A stretch of DNA of 64,000 nt from Gigantopelta aegis. Taxonomy: Eukaryota > Mollusca > Gastropoda > Neomphalida > Peltospiridae. Position numbers and translations under genes: made by a program. The notes below the pieces were generated by a model. It made no database searches and was not told where the DNA came from. It was given only the letters and a program-made list of their open reading frames with translations. How positions within the stretch are numbered: the stretch's first letter is position 1; the number at the start of each line of letters is the position of its first letter. Below, piece after piece: positions 22,060 to 31,605 of this stretch. The stretch spans positions 79,403,997 through 79,467,996 of the forward strand of contig NC_054702.1 of NCBI RefSeq assembly GCF_016097555.1, in the 5' to 3' direction.

Positions 22060-22803
22060 GTTTTTAGTCTGACTAAAGTTGTTTTTACTTCTATACTTTT
22101 CCAAAAAAAAAGTAGGGGAACTCTAATAAGAATTTATAATTGCTAAAATTGTAAGGTATATTAACTGTGGGGAATGGTTATATGATAATAGTGAATTAAT
22201 TGAGCAAACATTACAACCGGTAGTTCAGTATTACAATAGGTTTTATGACCACCAAAGGTCTTGAAGGACGATTGGGGTCAAAAGTGAAATTAGAAAGTTG
22301 ACGTTTTTTTGTCAGTAAATCGCAAATTTAAACAATAAAAATGACTAAAAATAAAACAATAACAACTGTATGATCAACAGAATGAAAAAGATTGACAAAA
22401 ATAATTTTCCACAGTGATTAATCGACCTGCCTGGAAATTGTCAAAATCGAAAATGACACCCCACGCACGTGTGATGCACGTGCAAACTATGGAATGTGTT
22501 TCAGATAAGCAGACCTGAACGTTCTTTACTAGGATGTCTGTGGTGAAAACGTATTTTCGGTCTAATAGTTGATATTAACATTAATATTTCAGGTTCCCCT
22601 ACTTCTTTGAAGAGTATATTTTTTATTTCTAATTTGACTAAAAGTTATTTTTATTTCTAGTTTGATTAAAGTTTGTTTTGTTTTTTCTAGTTTGACTAAA
22701 GTTGTTTTTATTTCTAGTATCAGCTGCAAACACTGACGCTGTGTCGAGAAGATGGCTGCTGTTATGTCTTGTGTTTGTCCTTGTTGGTCTCCCCGCTCTG
22801 TAG
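9560..22803 (+). CDS. Lipocalin-EGF gene with predicted GPI anchor (spliced, 6 exons seen)
   Basis: The gene is assembled from exons 9560-9693, 12562-12653, 13648-13864, 20588-20605, 21443-21559 and 22718-22803, all with AG acceptors and GT donors. In order they encode a lipocalin barrel of the apolipoprotein-D/crustacyanin type, a short Cys-Pro linker, one calcium-binding EGF-like domain, and a C-terminal linker plus hydrophobic tail with no cytoplasmic residues. Lipocalins carry small hydrophobic ligands outside the cell. The EGF module and predicted GPI signal suggest a version tethered to the cell surface (inference). The signal-peptide exon is missing from the window but is modelled by the paralogous exon at 58274-58411, which ends in the right phase. 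Phases agree everywhere except between exons 13864 and 20588. Sequons (NVT, NGT, NAT) fit a secreted glycoprotein. The introns are full of transposons. Confidence 0.8.
9801..9893. repeat. (GA)n-(CA)n microsatellite
   Basis: About 72 bases of GA are followed by CA and a CAGA run. Another (CA)n tract precedes it (9769-9785). Lipocalin exon 9560-9693 is thus bracketed by (GA)n tracts on both sides. Confidence 0.95.
9931..10082. repeat. 88-bp direct duplication
   Basis: A segment starting CTAAATGTATATTATAAAAT is repeated with a period of 88 bases (9931 and 10019). The second copy lies inside the TTAA element at 9993-10369 and the first straddles its left flank. Confidence 0.8.
9993..10369. mobile_element. 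Second TTAA-flanked MITE family
   Basis: Ends AGGCATACTATCAC and GTGACAATATGCCT are near-perfect inverted repeats bordered by TTAA (9989-9992, 10370-10373). The terminal sequence differs from the AGGGACATTCC family, so this is a separate TTAA family. No coding capacity. Confidence 0.65.
10538..10772 (-). mobile_element. LINE 3' fragment (second LINE family)
   Basis: The fragment begins with GAATGAATTAATG, then the complement of the 3' UTR found at 11430-11625, and stops at the TTAA of the MITE at 10777. It is inverted relative to the fragment at 11163-11660. Confidence 0.65.
10777..11158. mobile_element. TTAA-flanked MITE, copy 2
   Basis: It has AGGGACATTCCTGAG at the left and its inverted counterpart at the right, with TTAA at 10773-10776 and 11159-11162. 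The interior is largely palindromic: the sequence near each end reappears inverted at the other, including TACGTACGAAATTATTTGAA. It is inserted between two oppositely oriented LINE fragments. Confidence 0.85.
11163..11660 (+). pseudogene. LINE ORF2 C-terminus and 3' UTR (second LINE family)
   Basis: The frame ending at 11428 reads KKDPPPHCEHRQC, LTVRHILVEC and a basic tail, the Cys/His motif typical of the end of LINE ORF2. A 3' UTR with a 19-base poly-C tract (about 11493-11511) follows, then a (CATT)n tail to 11660. Truncated at the 5' side, as expected of LINE insertions. Confidence 0.7.
11971..12290 (+). mobile_element. SINE (family B)
   Basis: The head is GGGGGCGGGATGCAG, the middle ATATCCTGTCTGTGGGAGAT and TGCATATAAAAGATCCCTTG, and the end the common block CTCTAGTGGTGTGG..ACAAAACAAACTTTA. 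It has the same body as the minus-strand copies at 29153-29445 and 57400-57746. It lies in the intron just before exon 12562-12653. Confidence 0.7.
12562..12653 (+). CDS. Lipocalin exon 2 of those visible
   Basis: The acceptor is TTTTTTTGTAG and the donor GTACGT. It completes the Arg codon left by exon 9560-9693, then reads DPANINKCFYNTARLMETDD and AKLVFVTVK, and leaves one base (G). The Cys in NKC is a candidate for the conserved lipocalin disulphide to a C-terminal Cys. Length and phase fit the second barrel exon of animal lipocalin genes. Confidence 0.85.
12782..13162. mobile_element. TTAA-flanked MITE, copy 3
   Basis: Same family as 7314-7654, with TTAA at 12778-12781 and 13163-13166. 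It occupies much of the intron between the second and third visible lipocalin exons. Confidence 0.85.
13648..13864 (+). CDS. Lipocalin exon with TDY and SRTKTL motifs
   Basis: The acceptor is TTACCGCAG and the donor GTAAGT. It completes a Glu codon, then reads RYSYWVVKTDYTSYAVVYGC (lipocalin second conserved region), CNGTRSWIWSRTKTL (third conserved region with the invariant Arg) and a helix ending DQSLYLSTQQ, where lipocalins normally reach their last Cys. It leaves two bases (CG). That phase does not match exon 20588-20605; see findings. Confidence 0.88.
13887..14030. repeat. (CA)n and (TA)n microsatellites
   Basis: About 58 bases of CA, an ATACATACA transition, then about 40 bases of TA. 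They lie between the lipocalin donor and the Academ-like element. Confidence 0.95.
14525..19007 (+). pseudogene. Academ-like transposase with XPG-like nuclease and Cys cluster
   Basis: Frames 14525-15082, 15097-15525, 15485-16270, 16310-16690, 16736-17008, 16953-17417, 17544-17945, 17911-18222, 18119-18388 and 18348-19007 follow one another on the same strand, separated by at least eight stops or shifts. Landmarks are VALLIDAMAFIQ (about 17700), IVNFVGDRYDFG (about 17830), VIVQATDTDVLVLSMYY (about 18229), TYIITGCNTVSYPFKKGKKR (about 18418) and a terminal run of nine Cys ending CKNKCWFHK (18878-19004). The Asp-rich motifs fit an XPG/FEN-like nuclease core. Uncharacterised multi-copy proteins of this type are common in cnidarians and molluscs. 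Confidence 0.65.
19130..19515 (+). repeat. Three diverged ~150-bp tandem repeats in the Academ-like 3' region
   Basis: The motif GGCAGCCATCTTGGATTT and its variants recur at 19191, 19341 and 19492. Each is preceded by a block of the type AAGTTATGG, giving a period of about 150 bases. They lie after the stop at 19005-19007, inside the element. Confidence 0.75.
20588..20605 (+). CDS. 18-nt micro-exon (lipocalin end / EGF junction)
   Basis: The acceptor is ATTTTCAG and the donor GTAAGT. Read so that it joins the EGF exon, it gives (x)GA then CPPEI and a leading G, creating E-I-D-E-C across the junction, the usual entry to a calcium-binding EGF domain. Its Cys-Pro matches the last Cys of ApoD-type lipocalins. 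The preceding exon leaves two bases where this frame needs one; in the other phase it would read R-M-P-T-stop. Confidence 0.65.
   Translation, partial: DAHLK
20700..20733. repeat. Poly-C tract flanked by CT repeats
   Basis: About 30 C follow a (CT)n run and precede CTCTCT, inside the lipocalin intron 20606-21442. One of many long G/C homopolymers in the window; its length may be an assembly estimate. Confidence 0.9.
21443..21559 (+). CDS. Calcium-binding EGF-like exon
   Basis: The acceptor is GTTCCTTTTAG and the donor GTAAGC; 117 nt, phase 1-1 symmetric as usual for EGF exons. It reads (D)ECVQGKDNC, HLNATCSNTLGSFTCSC and KKGYSGNGVECT. The six cysteines have EGF spacing, and the D-E before the first Cys, the central Asn and the aromatic residue fit the calcium-binding subtype. 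The NAT sequon is likely glycosylated. EGF modules commonly mediate extracellular protein contacts; the partner is unknown. Confidence 0.9.
21801..22058. repeat. (TG)n and (CA)n microsatellites
   Basis: About 57 bases of TG (21801-21857) and 38 bases of CA (22021-22058), both in the intron after the EGF exon. Confidence 0.95.
22096..22614. mobile_element. Non-autonomous Tc1-like element in the lipocalin intron
   Basis: The left end is CTTTTCCAAAAAAAAAGTAG then GGGAAC. The right end reverse-complements to CTCTTCAAAGAAGTAGGGGA then ACC. TA lies outside both ends (22094-22095, 22615-22616). The outer bases CTCTTCAAA match the Tc1 element at 4530-6023, so it could be mobilised by a related transposase. 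Length 519 bp; no transposase frame. Confidence 0.7.
22617..22717 (+). repeat. Minisatellite repeating a splice-acceptor-like unit
   Basis: Three to four imperfect units of about 26-32 bases, TTTTTATTTCTAGTTTGACT then AAAGT, end exactly at the acceptor of the terminal lipocalin exon. A related unit lies at 22062-22093, before the Tc1-like insertion, so the insertion split the array. Several units contain a pyrimidine run plus TAG, like the used acceptor. Confidence 0.75.
22718..22803 (+). CDS. Terminal exon with predicted GPI-attachment signal
   Basis: The acceptor is TTATTTCTAG. It completes a Val codon with the G left by the EGF exon and reads SAANTDAVS, then RRWLLLCLVFVLVGLPAL and TAG. 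Small residues (S, A, A, N) before a short polar spacer and a hydrophobic end with no cytoplasmic tail are what GPI signal sequences look like. A single-pass anchor with no tail is the alternative. Phase is fully consistent with exon 21443-21559. Confidence 0.8.
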
Positions 22804-23137
22804 TAAAACGGACACAGCGAGAACATTACATCTAAAACAATTCACAACTGCCATTTGTAAACAGAAATATATAGTAGTTTGTTATCGTATGTATTTATAG
22901 TGTGTATACCACAAAATCAAATACTGCAGGCGACAATAGTTACATACTCGTCTAAAACTGCTTCACGCAGCGTTTTAATCAACATATACACCATGCATAT
23001 TGTATATAAACCCTAACTTTCATAGAAAACAAATTTGAGGCGATAAGCTGCTTCTTTCAGATATAACGAGAAGCCTATTTGACTAATCTAGTGTCTTCCA
23101 AAAATTGTCGCTTTAATTTTAGTAGGGCAAGCACAAT

Positions 23138-26100
23138 AGTAGCTGGTACAATGATGCTAGTCCATAATAAATTACAGGCCTTCACTGGCCACATGAACCA
23201 ACATGTTATATGTGTGTAGCTAGGACATTGATACTAGTTCAAATTAAATTACAGGCCTTCACTGGCCACATGAACTAACATTTTATATGTGTGTAGCTAG
23301 GACATTGATACTAGTTCAAATTAAATTATAGGACTTCACTGGCCACATGAACCAACATGTTATATGTGTGTAGCTAGGACATTGATACTAGTTCAAATTA
23401 AATTATAGGACTTCACTGGCCACATGAACTAACATGTTATATGTGTGTAGCTAGGACATTGATACTAGTTCAAATTAAATTATAGGACTTCACTGGCCAC
23501 ATGAACTAACATGTTATATGTGTGTAGCTAGGACATTGATACTAGTTCAAATTAAATTATAGGACTTCACTGGCCACATGAACTAACATGTTATATGTGT
23601 GTAGCTAGGACATTGATACTAGTTCAAATTAAATTATAGGACTTCACTGGCCACATGAACTAACATGTTATATGTGTGTAGCTAGGACATTGATACTAGT
23701 TCAAATTAAATTATAGGACTTCACTGGCCACATGAACTAACATGTTATATGTGTGTAGCTAGGACATTGATACTAGTTCAAATTAAATTATAGGACTTCA
23801 CTGGCCACATGAACCAACATGTTATATGTGTGTAGCTAGGACATTGATACTAGTTCAAATTAAATTATAGGACTTCACTGGCCACATGAACCAACATTTT
23901 ATATGTGTGTAGCTAGGACATTGATACTAGTTCAAATTAAATTATAGGACTTCACTGGCCACATGAACCAACATTTTATATGTGTGTAGCTAGGACATTG
24001 ATACTAGTTCAAATTAAATTATAGGACTTCACTGGCCACATGAACCAACATTTTATATGTGTGTAGCTAGGACATTGATACTAGTTCAAATTAAATTATA
24101 GGACTTCACTGGCCACATGAACTAACATTTTATATGTGTGTAGCTAGGACATTGATACTAGTTCAAATTAAATTATAGGACTTCACTGGCCACATGAACC
24201 AACATGTTATATGTGTGTAGCTAGGACATTGATACTAGTTCAAATTAAATTACAGGCCTTCACTGGCCACATGAACTAACATTTTATATGTGTGTAGCTA
24301 GGACATTGATACTAGTTCAAATTAAATTATAGGACTTCACTGGCCACATGAACTAACATGTTATATGTGTGTAGCTAGGACATTGATACTAGTTCAAATT
24401 AAATTATAGGACTTCACTGGCCACATGAACTAACATGTTATATGTGTGTAGCTAGGACATTGATACTAGTTCAAATTAAATTATAGGACTTCACTGGCCA
24501 CATGAACCAACATGTTATATGTGTGTAGCTAGGACATTGATACTAGTTCAAATTAAATTATAGGACTTCACTGGCCACATGAACCAACATTTTATATGTG
24601 TGTAGCTAGGACATTGATACTAGTTCAAATTAAATTATAGGACTTCACTGGCCACATGAACCAACATTTTATATGTGTGTAGCTAGGACATTGATACTAG
24701 TTCAAATTAAATTATAGGACTTCACTGGCCACATGAACCAACATTTTATATGTGTGTAGCTAGGACATTGATACTAGTTCAAATTAAATTATAGGACTTC
24801 ACTGGCCACATGAACTAACATTTTATATGTGTGTAGCTAGGACATTGATACTAGTTCAAATTAAATTATAGGACTTCACTGGCCACATGAACCAACATGT
24901 TATATGTGTGTAGCTAGGACATTGATACTAGTTCAAATTAAATTACAGGCCTTCACTGGCCACATGAACTAACATTTTATATGTGTGTAGCTAGGACATT
25001 GATACTAGTTCAAATTAAATTATAGGACTTCACTGGCCACATGAACTAACATTTTATATGTGTGTAGCTAGGACATTGATACTAGTTCAAATTAAATTAT
25101 AGGACTTCACTGGCCACATGAACTAACATTTTATATGTGTGTAGCTAGGACATTGATACTAGTTCAAATTAAATTATAGGACTTCACTGGCCACATGAAC
25201 CAACATGTTATATGTGTGTAGCTAGGACATTGATACTAGTTCAAATTAAATTATAGGACTTCACTGGCCACATGAACTAACATTTTATATGTGTGTAGCT
25301 AGGACATTGATACTAGTTCAAATTAAATTATAGGACTTCACTGGCCACATGAACCAACATTTTATATGTGTGTAGCTAGGACATTGATACTAGTTCAAAT
25401 TAAATTATAGGACTTCACTGGCCACATGAACCAACATTTTATATGTGTGTAGCTAGGACATTGATACTAGTTCAAATTAAATTATAGGACTTCACTGGCC
25501 ACATGAACCAACATTTTATATGTGTGTAGCTAGGACATTGATACTAGTTCAAATTAAATTATAGGACTTCACTGGCCACATGAACTAACATTTTATATGT
25601 GTGTAGCTAGGACATTGATACTAGTTCAAATTAAATTATAGGACTTCACTGGCCACATGAACTAACATTTTATATGTGTGTAGCTAGGACATTGATACTA
25701 GTTCAAATTAAATTATAGGACTTCACTGGCCACATGAACCAACATTTTATATGTGTGTAGCTAGGACATTGATACTAGTTCAAATTAAATTATAGGACTT
25801 CACTGGCCACATGAACTAACATTTTATATGTGTGTAGCTAGGACATTGATACTAGTTCAAATTAAATTATAGGACTTCACTGGCCACATGAACCAACATT
25901 TTATATGTGTGTAGCTAGGACATTGATACTAGTTCAAATTAAATTATAGGACTTCACTGGCCACATGAACTAACATTTTATATGTGTGTAGCTAGGACAT
26001 TGATACTAGTTCAAATTAAATTATAGGACTTCACTGGCCACATGAACTAACATTTTATATGTGTGTAGCTAGGACATTGATACTAGTTCAAATTAAATTA

Positions 26101-28982
26101 TAGGACTTCACTGGCCACATGAACCAACATGTTATATGTGTGTAGCTAGGACATTGATACTAGTTCAAATTAAATTATAGGACTTCACTGGCCACATGAA
26201 CTAACATTTTATATGTGTGTAGCTAGGACATTGATACTAGTTCAAATTAAATTATAGGACTTCACTGGCCACATGAACTAACATGTTATATGTGTGTAGC
26301 TAGGACATTGATACTAGTTCAAATTAAATTATAGGACTTCACTGGCCACATGAACCAACATTTTATATGTGTGTAGCTAGGACATTGATACTAGTTCAAA
26401 TTAAATTATAGGACTTCACTGGCCACATGAACTAACATGTTATATGTGTGTAGCTAGGACATTGATACTAGTTCAAATTAAATTATAGGACTTCACTGGC
26501 CACATGAACTAACATTTTATATGTGTGTAGCTAGGACATTGATACTAGTTCAAATTAAATTATAGGACTTCACTGGCCACATGAACTAACATTTTATATG
26601 TGTGTAGCTAGGACATTGATACTAGTTCAAATTAAATTATAGGACTTCACTGGCCACATGAACTAACATTTTATATGTGTGTAGCTAGGACATTGATACT
26701 AGTTCAAATTAAATTATAGGCCTTCACTGGCCACATGAACCAACATTTTATATGTGTGTAGCTAGGACATTGATACTAGTTCAAATTAAATTATAGGACT
26801 TCACTGGCCACATGAACTAACATTTTATATGTGTGTAGCTAGGACATTGATACTAGTTCAAATTAAATTATAGGACTTCACTGGCCACATGAACTAACAT
26901 TTTATATGTGTGTAGCTAGGACATTGATACTAGTTCAAATTAAATTATAGGACTTCACTGGCCACATGAACTAACATTTTATGTGTGTAGCTAGGACATT
27001 GATACTAGTTCAAATTAAATTATAGGACTTCACTGGCCACATGAACCAACATGTTATATGTGTGTAGCTAGGACATTGATACTAGTTCAAATTAAATTAT
27101 AGGACTTCACTGGCCACATGAACCAACATTTTATATGTGTGTAGCTAGGACATTGATACTAGTTCAAATTAAATTATAGGACTTCACTGGCCACATGAAC
27201 TAACATTTTATATGTGTGTAGCTAGGACATTGATACTAGTTCAAATTAAATTATAGGACTTCACTGGCCACATGAACTAACATGTTATATGTGTGTAGCT
27301 AGGACATTGATACTAGTTCAAATTAAATTACAGGCCTTCACTGGCCACATGAACCAACATTTTATATGTGTGTAGCTAGGACATTGATACTAGTTCAAAT
27401 TAAATTATAGGACTTCACTGGCCACATGAACTAACATGTTATATGTGTGTAGCTAGGACATTGATACTAGTTCAAATTAAATTATAGGACTTCACTGGCC
27501 ACATGAACCAACATTTTATATGTGTGTAGCTAGGACATTGATACTAGTTCAAATTAAATTATAGGACTTCACTGGCCACATGAACTAACATTTTATATGT
27601 GTGTAGCTAGGACATTGATACTAGTTCAAATTAAATTATAGGACTTCACTGGCCACATGAACTAACATTTTATGTGTGTAGCTAGGACATTGATACTAGT
27701 TCAAATTAAATTACAGGCCTTCACTGGCCACATGAACCAACATTTTATATGTGTGTAGCTAGGACATTGATACTAGTTCAAATTAAATTATAGGACTTCA
27801 CTGGCCACATGAACTAACATGTTATATGTGTGTAGCTAGGACATTGATACTAGTTCAAATTAAATTATAGGACTTCACTGGCCACATGAACTAACATTTT
27901 ATATGTGTGTAGCTAGGACATTGATACTAGTTCAAATTAAATTATAGGACTTCACTGGCCACATGAACTAACATTTTATGTGTGTAGCTAGGACATTGAT
28001 ACTAGTTCAAATTAAATTACAGGCCTTCACTGGCCACATGAACCAACATTTTATATGTGTGTAGCTAGGACATTGATACTAGTTCAAATTAAATTATAGG
28101 ACTTCACTGGCCACATGAACTAACATTTTATATGTGTGTAGCTAGGACATTGATACTAGTTCAAATTAAATTATAGGACTTCACTGGCCACATGAACCAA
28201 CATGTTATATGTGTGTAGCTAGGACATTGATACTAGTTCAAATTAAATTATAGGACTTCACTGGCCACATGAACTAACATGTTATATGTGTGTAGCTAGG
28301 ACATTGATACTAGTTCAAATTAAATTATAGGACTTCACTGGCCACATGAACCAACATGTTATATGTGTGTAGCTAGGACATTGATACTAGTTCAAATTAA
28401 ATTATAGGACTTCACTGGCCACATGAACCAACATGTTATATGTGTGTAGCTAGGACATTGATACTAGTTCAAATTAAATTATAGGACTTCACTGGCCACA
28501 TGAACCAACATGTTATATGTGTGTAGCTAGGACATTGATACTAGTTCAAATTAAATTATAGGACTTCACTGGCCACATGAACCAACATGTTATATGTGTG
28601 TAGCTAGGACATTGATACTAGTTCAAATTAAATTATAGGACTTCACTGGCCACATGAACCAACATTTTATATGTGTGTAGCTAGGACATTGATACTAGTT
28701 CAAATTAAATTATAGGACTTCACTGGCCACATGAACTAACATTTTATATGTGTGTAGCTAGGACATTGATACTAGTTCAAATTAAATTATAGGACTTCAC
28801 TGGCCACATGAACTAACATTTTATATGTGTGTAGCTAGGACATTGATACTAGTTCAAATTAAATTATAGGACTTCACTGGCCACATGAACCAACATGTTA
28901 TATGTTTGTCTGTAGCTGTTACATTGATACTAGTCTAAATTAAATTACAGGAATGTACAGGCCAGATAAACAGATATTTTAT
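23138..28982 (+). repeat. 77-bp satellite, ~75 tandem units with higher-order structure
   Basis: The unit runs from AGCTAGGACATTGATACTAG through TTCAAATTAAATTATAGGAC and TTCACTGGCCACATGAACTA to ATGTGTGT. The step is 77 bases (for example 23221 to 23298), with rare 75-base units lacking TA near 26984, 27673 and 27977. Variation is limited to a few sites: CCAAC/CTAAC, ATGTT/ATTTT and ACAGGCC/ATAGGAC. The first and last units are diverged, as expected at array edges. The array begins about 335 bases after the lipocalin stop codon. The AATAAA at 23166-23171 in the first diverged unit is a possible polyadenylation signal for that gene. Confidence 0.97.
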
Positions 28983-29152
28983 GACAACAAGTCCTGTCCT
29001 ATATCTCACCAATGACAGACATGGTCTTAATGCGCCATTCTAAGTTATGTTCACTTCGAACATTGACCTGGTGAGATGCTAGTTGGTATACTGCTACCTA
29101 TACTAGTACTATCAATGATGTTTGTGTGTAGATATTATCATTTTGTTTGTTA

Positions 29153-29445
29153 AAGTTTGTTTTATTTAACGACACCACTAGAGCACATTGATGTATTAAT
29201 CATTGGCTATTGGATGTCAAACATGATAATTGTAACATAGTCTTAGAGAAGAAACCCGCTACATTTTCCATTAGTAGGAAGGGATCTTTTATATGCACCA
29301 TCCCAGACAGGATAGCACATACCACGGCTTTTGATATACCAGTCGTGGTGAACCGGCTAGAAAGAGAAATAGCCCAGTGAAACCACCAACGGGGATCGAT
29401 CATAGACCGACCGCTTTACCACTGGGCTACGTCCCGCCCCACCCT
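29153..29445 (-). mobile_element. SINE family B, near complete
   Basis: The reverse complement starts GGGCGGGACGTAGCCCAGTG then GTAAAGCGG, followed by the box B-like GATCGATCCCCG, TGCATATAAAAGATCCCTTC, and the shared 3' end with CTCTAGTGGTGTCGTTAAAT. Only simple repeat-derived sequence and no gene is seen from here to about 30550. Confidence 0.8.
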
Positions 29446-30069
29446 CCCAGATATGGATGAAACAGGTGTGTCGCGAGTTTCTGTGTTTACTGGCCTTGTA
29501 ATTGTGGAAGTGGCAACACAGGATGGTTTTGGCATGTGTGACTTCAAGTGGTGCGACACAAGTATTCGTGAGATTTGACAGTGCCATGCTCATGTTTCGT
29601 TTTTGGAAAGTGGAACATTCTCTGTTGAAGCTTCGTTCCTGTGTCCCGACATGTACATGATATGCCTAGTTTCAAAACCCGAGTCGTTTAAAGATTGGAT
29701 CGCAGTGGCGCGCAAACTTAGAAACTATGTGTTGTGTACGTCATACTACAATGCCGTTGAATGCGCGTTACTGCTAATGGTTGGCATGAACTGACTGAAT
29801 TTTTTTTTTGAAATCGCTTTTGTAAAATACCAAATTCCATTGGAATTATAGAGGGTTACGCGTCATTCTAGATTACCCACGATCCATAGCGGTCGGTCAT
29901 TTTGGAAGGCATCAACACCTAATAATAGCTAGGCCTACTTGTCGAATCTTTTTGTTAGATTTCATTCGTCCTGAACCAACATAATGCCGACTACTTGTGG
30001 CAGTCAGTTGCAATGTCCGCTACGGGAGAGACAATAAAGGATTTGCTTTTTTGTTTTTTTTGGTGGTGG

Positions 30070-30070
30070 T

Positions 30071-30104
<34 letters not shown>
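30070..30104. repeat. Poly-G tract (~35)
   Basis: A single long G homopolymer after TTTTTTTTGGTGGTGGTG. Open frames across it are artefacts. Confidence 0.9.
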
Positions 30105-30106
<2 letters not shown>

Positions 30107-30576
30107 CCTAGCATTATCACGCACCAGGGTGAAGAAACTAAAGAAAAAAGTGAAAGACGAAGGAGGCTTTGACCCAAACTTTTCATTTTGGCTTAAGTTT
30201 CAGCTATAAACCGATCGGACCTAGGACATGTCCTATTGATTATTATACTTATAACAAAAACTGACAGTTCAAACCCAGTTTTTGATAAAAGTGTGTGGGT
30301 GTTTTGCTGTTACAAATATGTACCCATCAGTTGTTCCATTTAACTGAAGAATGGAAATGCCATCACACACCTGTAAATATGTTTTATTAGGACATTTATA
30401 ATTAGCATCTGAATACCCTGGGAAAAAATACATTCAAAACAGATTCACTTGAAAAATAATTATCTCCAAAAAGAACTCTATATATTAACAAAAATAATCC
30501 TCCAAACATGTTTGCAGTTTATTACTAGTCACTGTTGAGAATATTGGTAATTTTCAGGCATTGATTAGTGAATAAC

Positions 30577-30628
30577 CCTAGCTGCACTGGTGAGCCCTGG
30601 GAGGGGCGAAACATGTTAATGAACTAGG
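30577..30628 (+). ncRNA. Hammerhead-ribozyme-like motif, copy 1 (degenerate)
   Basis: CCTAG (30577-30581) can pair with CTAGG (30624-30628) as stem I. Between them lie CTGGTGA (core, where CTGATGA is expected), GCCC..GGGC as stem II, CGAAAC (30607-30612), and the self-complementary ACATGT as a minimal stem III. The A-to-G change in the core would be expected to impair cleavage. Minimal hammerheads are known from Penelope-like elements and invertebrate retrozymes; which of these is present is not determined. Confidence 0.5.
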
Positions 30629-30825
30629 TAATGGTGTAAGAAATATTGGTCGTCTGTGTTCTACCTAGTACTTGTGCGCAAAAAAAACAAAAACAAATTG
30701 ATTACCATATGAGTGGTATGTGCTGCCCAGTTTTGGAACAGTTTAAAAATTTAAAAAAACCTGACTATGTCCTCCACCAAAAAGTAAAAATTTCATTATA
30801 GTCATTTAATAAACACCAATCAAAA

Positions 30826-31392
30826 TACACCACTAGAGCATATTGTTTATTAATCACCGGCTATTGGATGTCAAACATTTGCTAATTTTTACAAATAGTC
30901 TTAGAAAGGAAACCCACTACTTGTTTCCAAGTAGCAAGAAACGTACAAAATCAACACTTATCCGTTTATCCTGACAAGTGTAAATCTACTCGGGGGTGGG
31001 GGGGGGGGGGGGGGGGGGGGGATAAAATGTACCTCTGTGTATTGTTCAATGCATCTTCATTTCGAACAATCAAAACCAATGTCCATGTACTTGAATAAAA
31101 CAAACCAGTTATTTGGACAGGTGACAATATTGGTGGACAAGTATATTTCTAGATGTACTTGTCCTGTGGACTAGAGAAACATTTTGCTTATTTCTATCAC
31201 TGGCAAGGAATATTTTATATGCACCATCCCAGAGACAGGGTAGCACATACCACATCCTTTGATATACCAGCCGTGGTGCACTGGCTGGAACACGGAATAG
31301 CCCAATGTGCCCACAGACAGGGATCGATCCCACACCAGACAGGGATCGATCCCACACCAGACAAGCAGTTTACCACTGGACTACACCCCAGA
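30826..31392 (-). mobile_element. SINE family B, interrupted
   Basis: The 3' part lies at 30826-30945 (CACCACTAGAGCATATTG, then ATCACCGGCTATTGGATGTC). The 5' part lies at about 31186-31392 (GATATACCAGCCGTGGTGCA, GATCGATCCC, ending CTACACCCC). The intervening stretch includes a poly-G tract (about 31004-31021). A 23-base direct repeat of the box B area occurs at 31319-31360. Confidence 0.55.
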
Positions 31393-31513
31393 CCCTATGT
31401 AACAAAATAACGACACCTATATAGGTGCTGACAAAATAACTAATCACTAAAAAAGTGTTGTTAAATTATAATCATCATAACTGAATTTAACTTGCAATAT
31501 TGAGGCCTGTAAT

Positions 31514-31553
<40 letters not shown>
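31514..31553. repeat. Poly-C tract (~40)
   Basis: A long C homopolymer ending about 8 bases from the hammerhead-like motif on the minus strand. It replaces the sequence where the second half of ribozyme stem I would be expected. Confidence 0.9.
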
Positions 31554-31560
31554 ATTTTTT

Positions 31561-31605
31561 GACTATACACGTTTCGCCCTCCCAGGGCTCATCAGTGCAG
31601 CTTGG
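31561..31605 (-). ncRNA. Hammerhead-ribozyme-like motif, copy 2 (intact core)
   Basis: On the minus strand: CTGATGAG (31595-31588), stem II CCC-TGGGA-GGG closed by G-C, CGAAAC (31576-31571), then ACGTGTATAGTC, where AC/GT can form a two-pair stem III and GTC (31563-31561) is a canonical cleavage triplet. All invariant core bases of the hammerhead are present. The downstream half of stem I is missing because a poly-A/poly-G run (poly-C on the + strand) follows. The sequence resembles copy 1, inverted, with the shared upstream AGCTGCAC. Confidence 0.6.

Noticed and set aside
23138..28982. CRISPR-like array (regular repeats)
   Set aside because: Units are head-to-tail 77-bp copies with no unique spacers, in an animal genome. 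It is a satellite.
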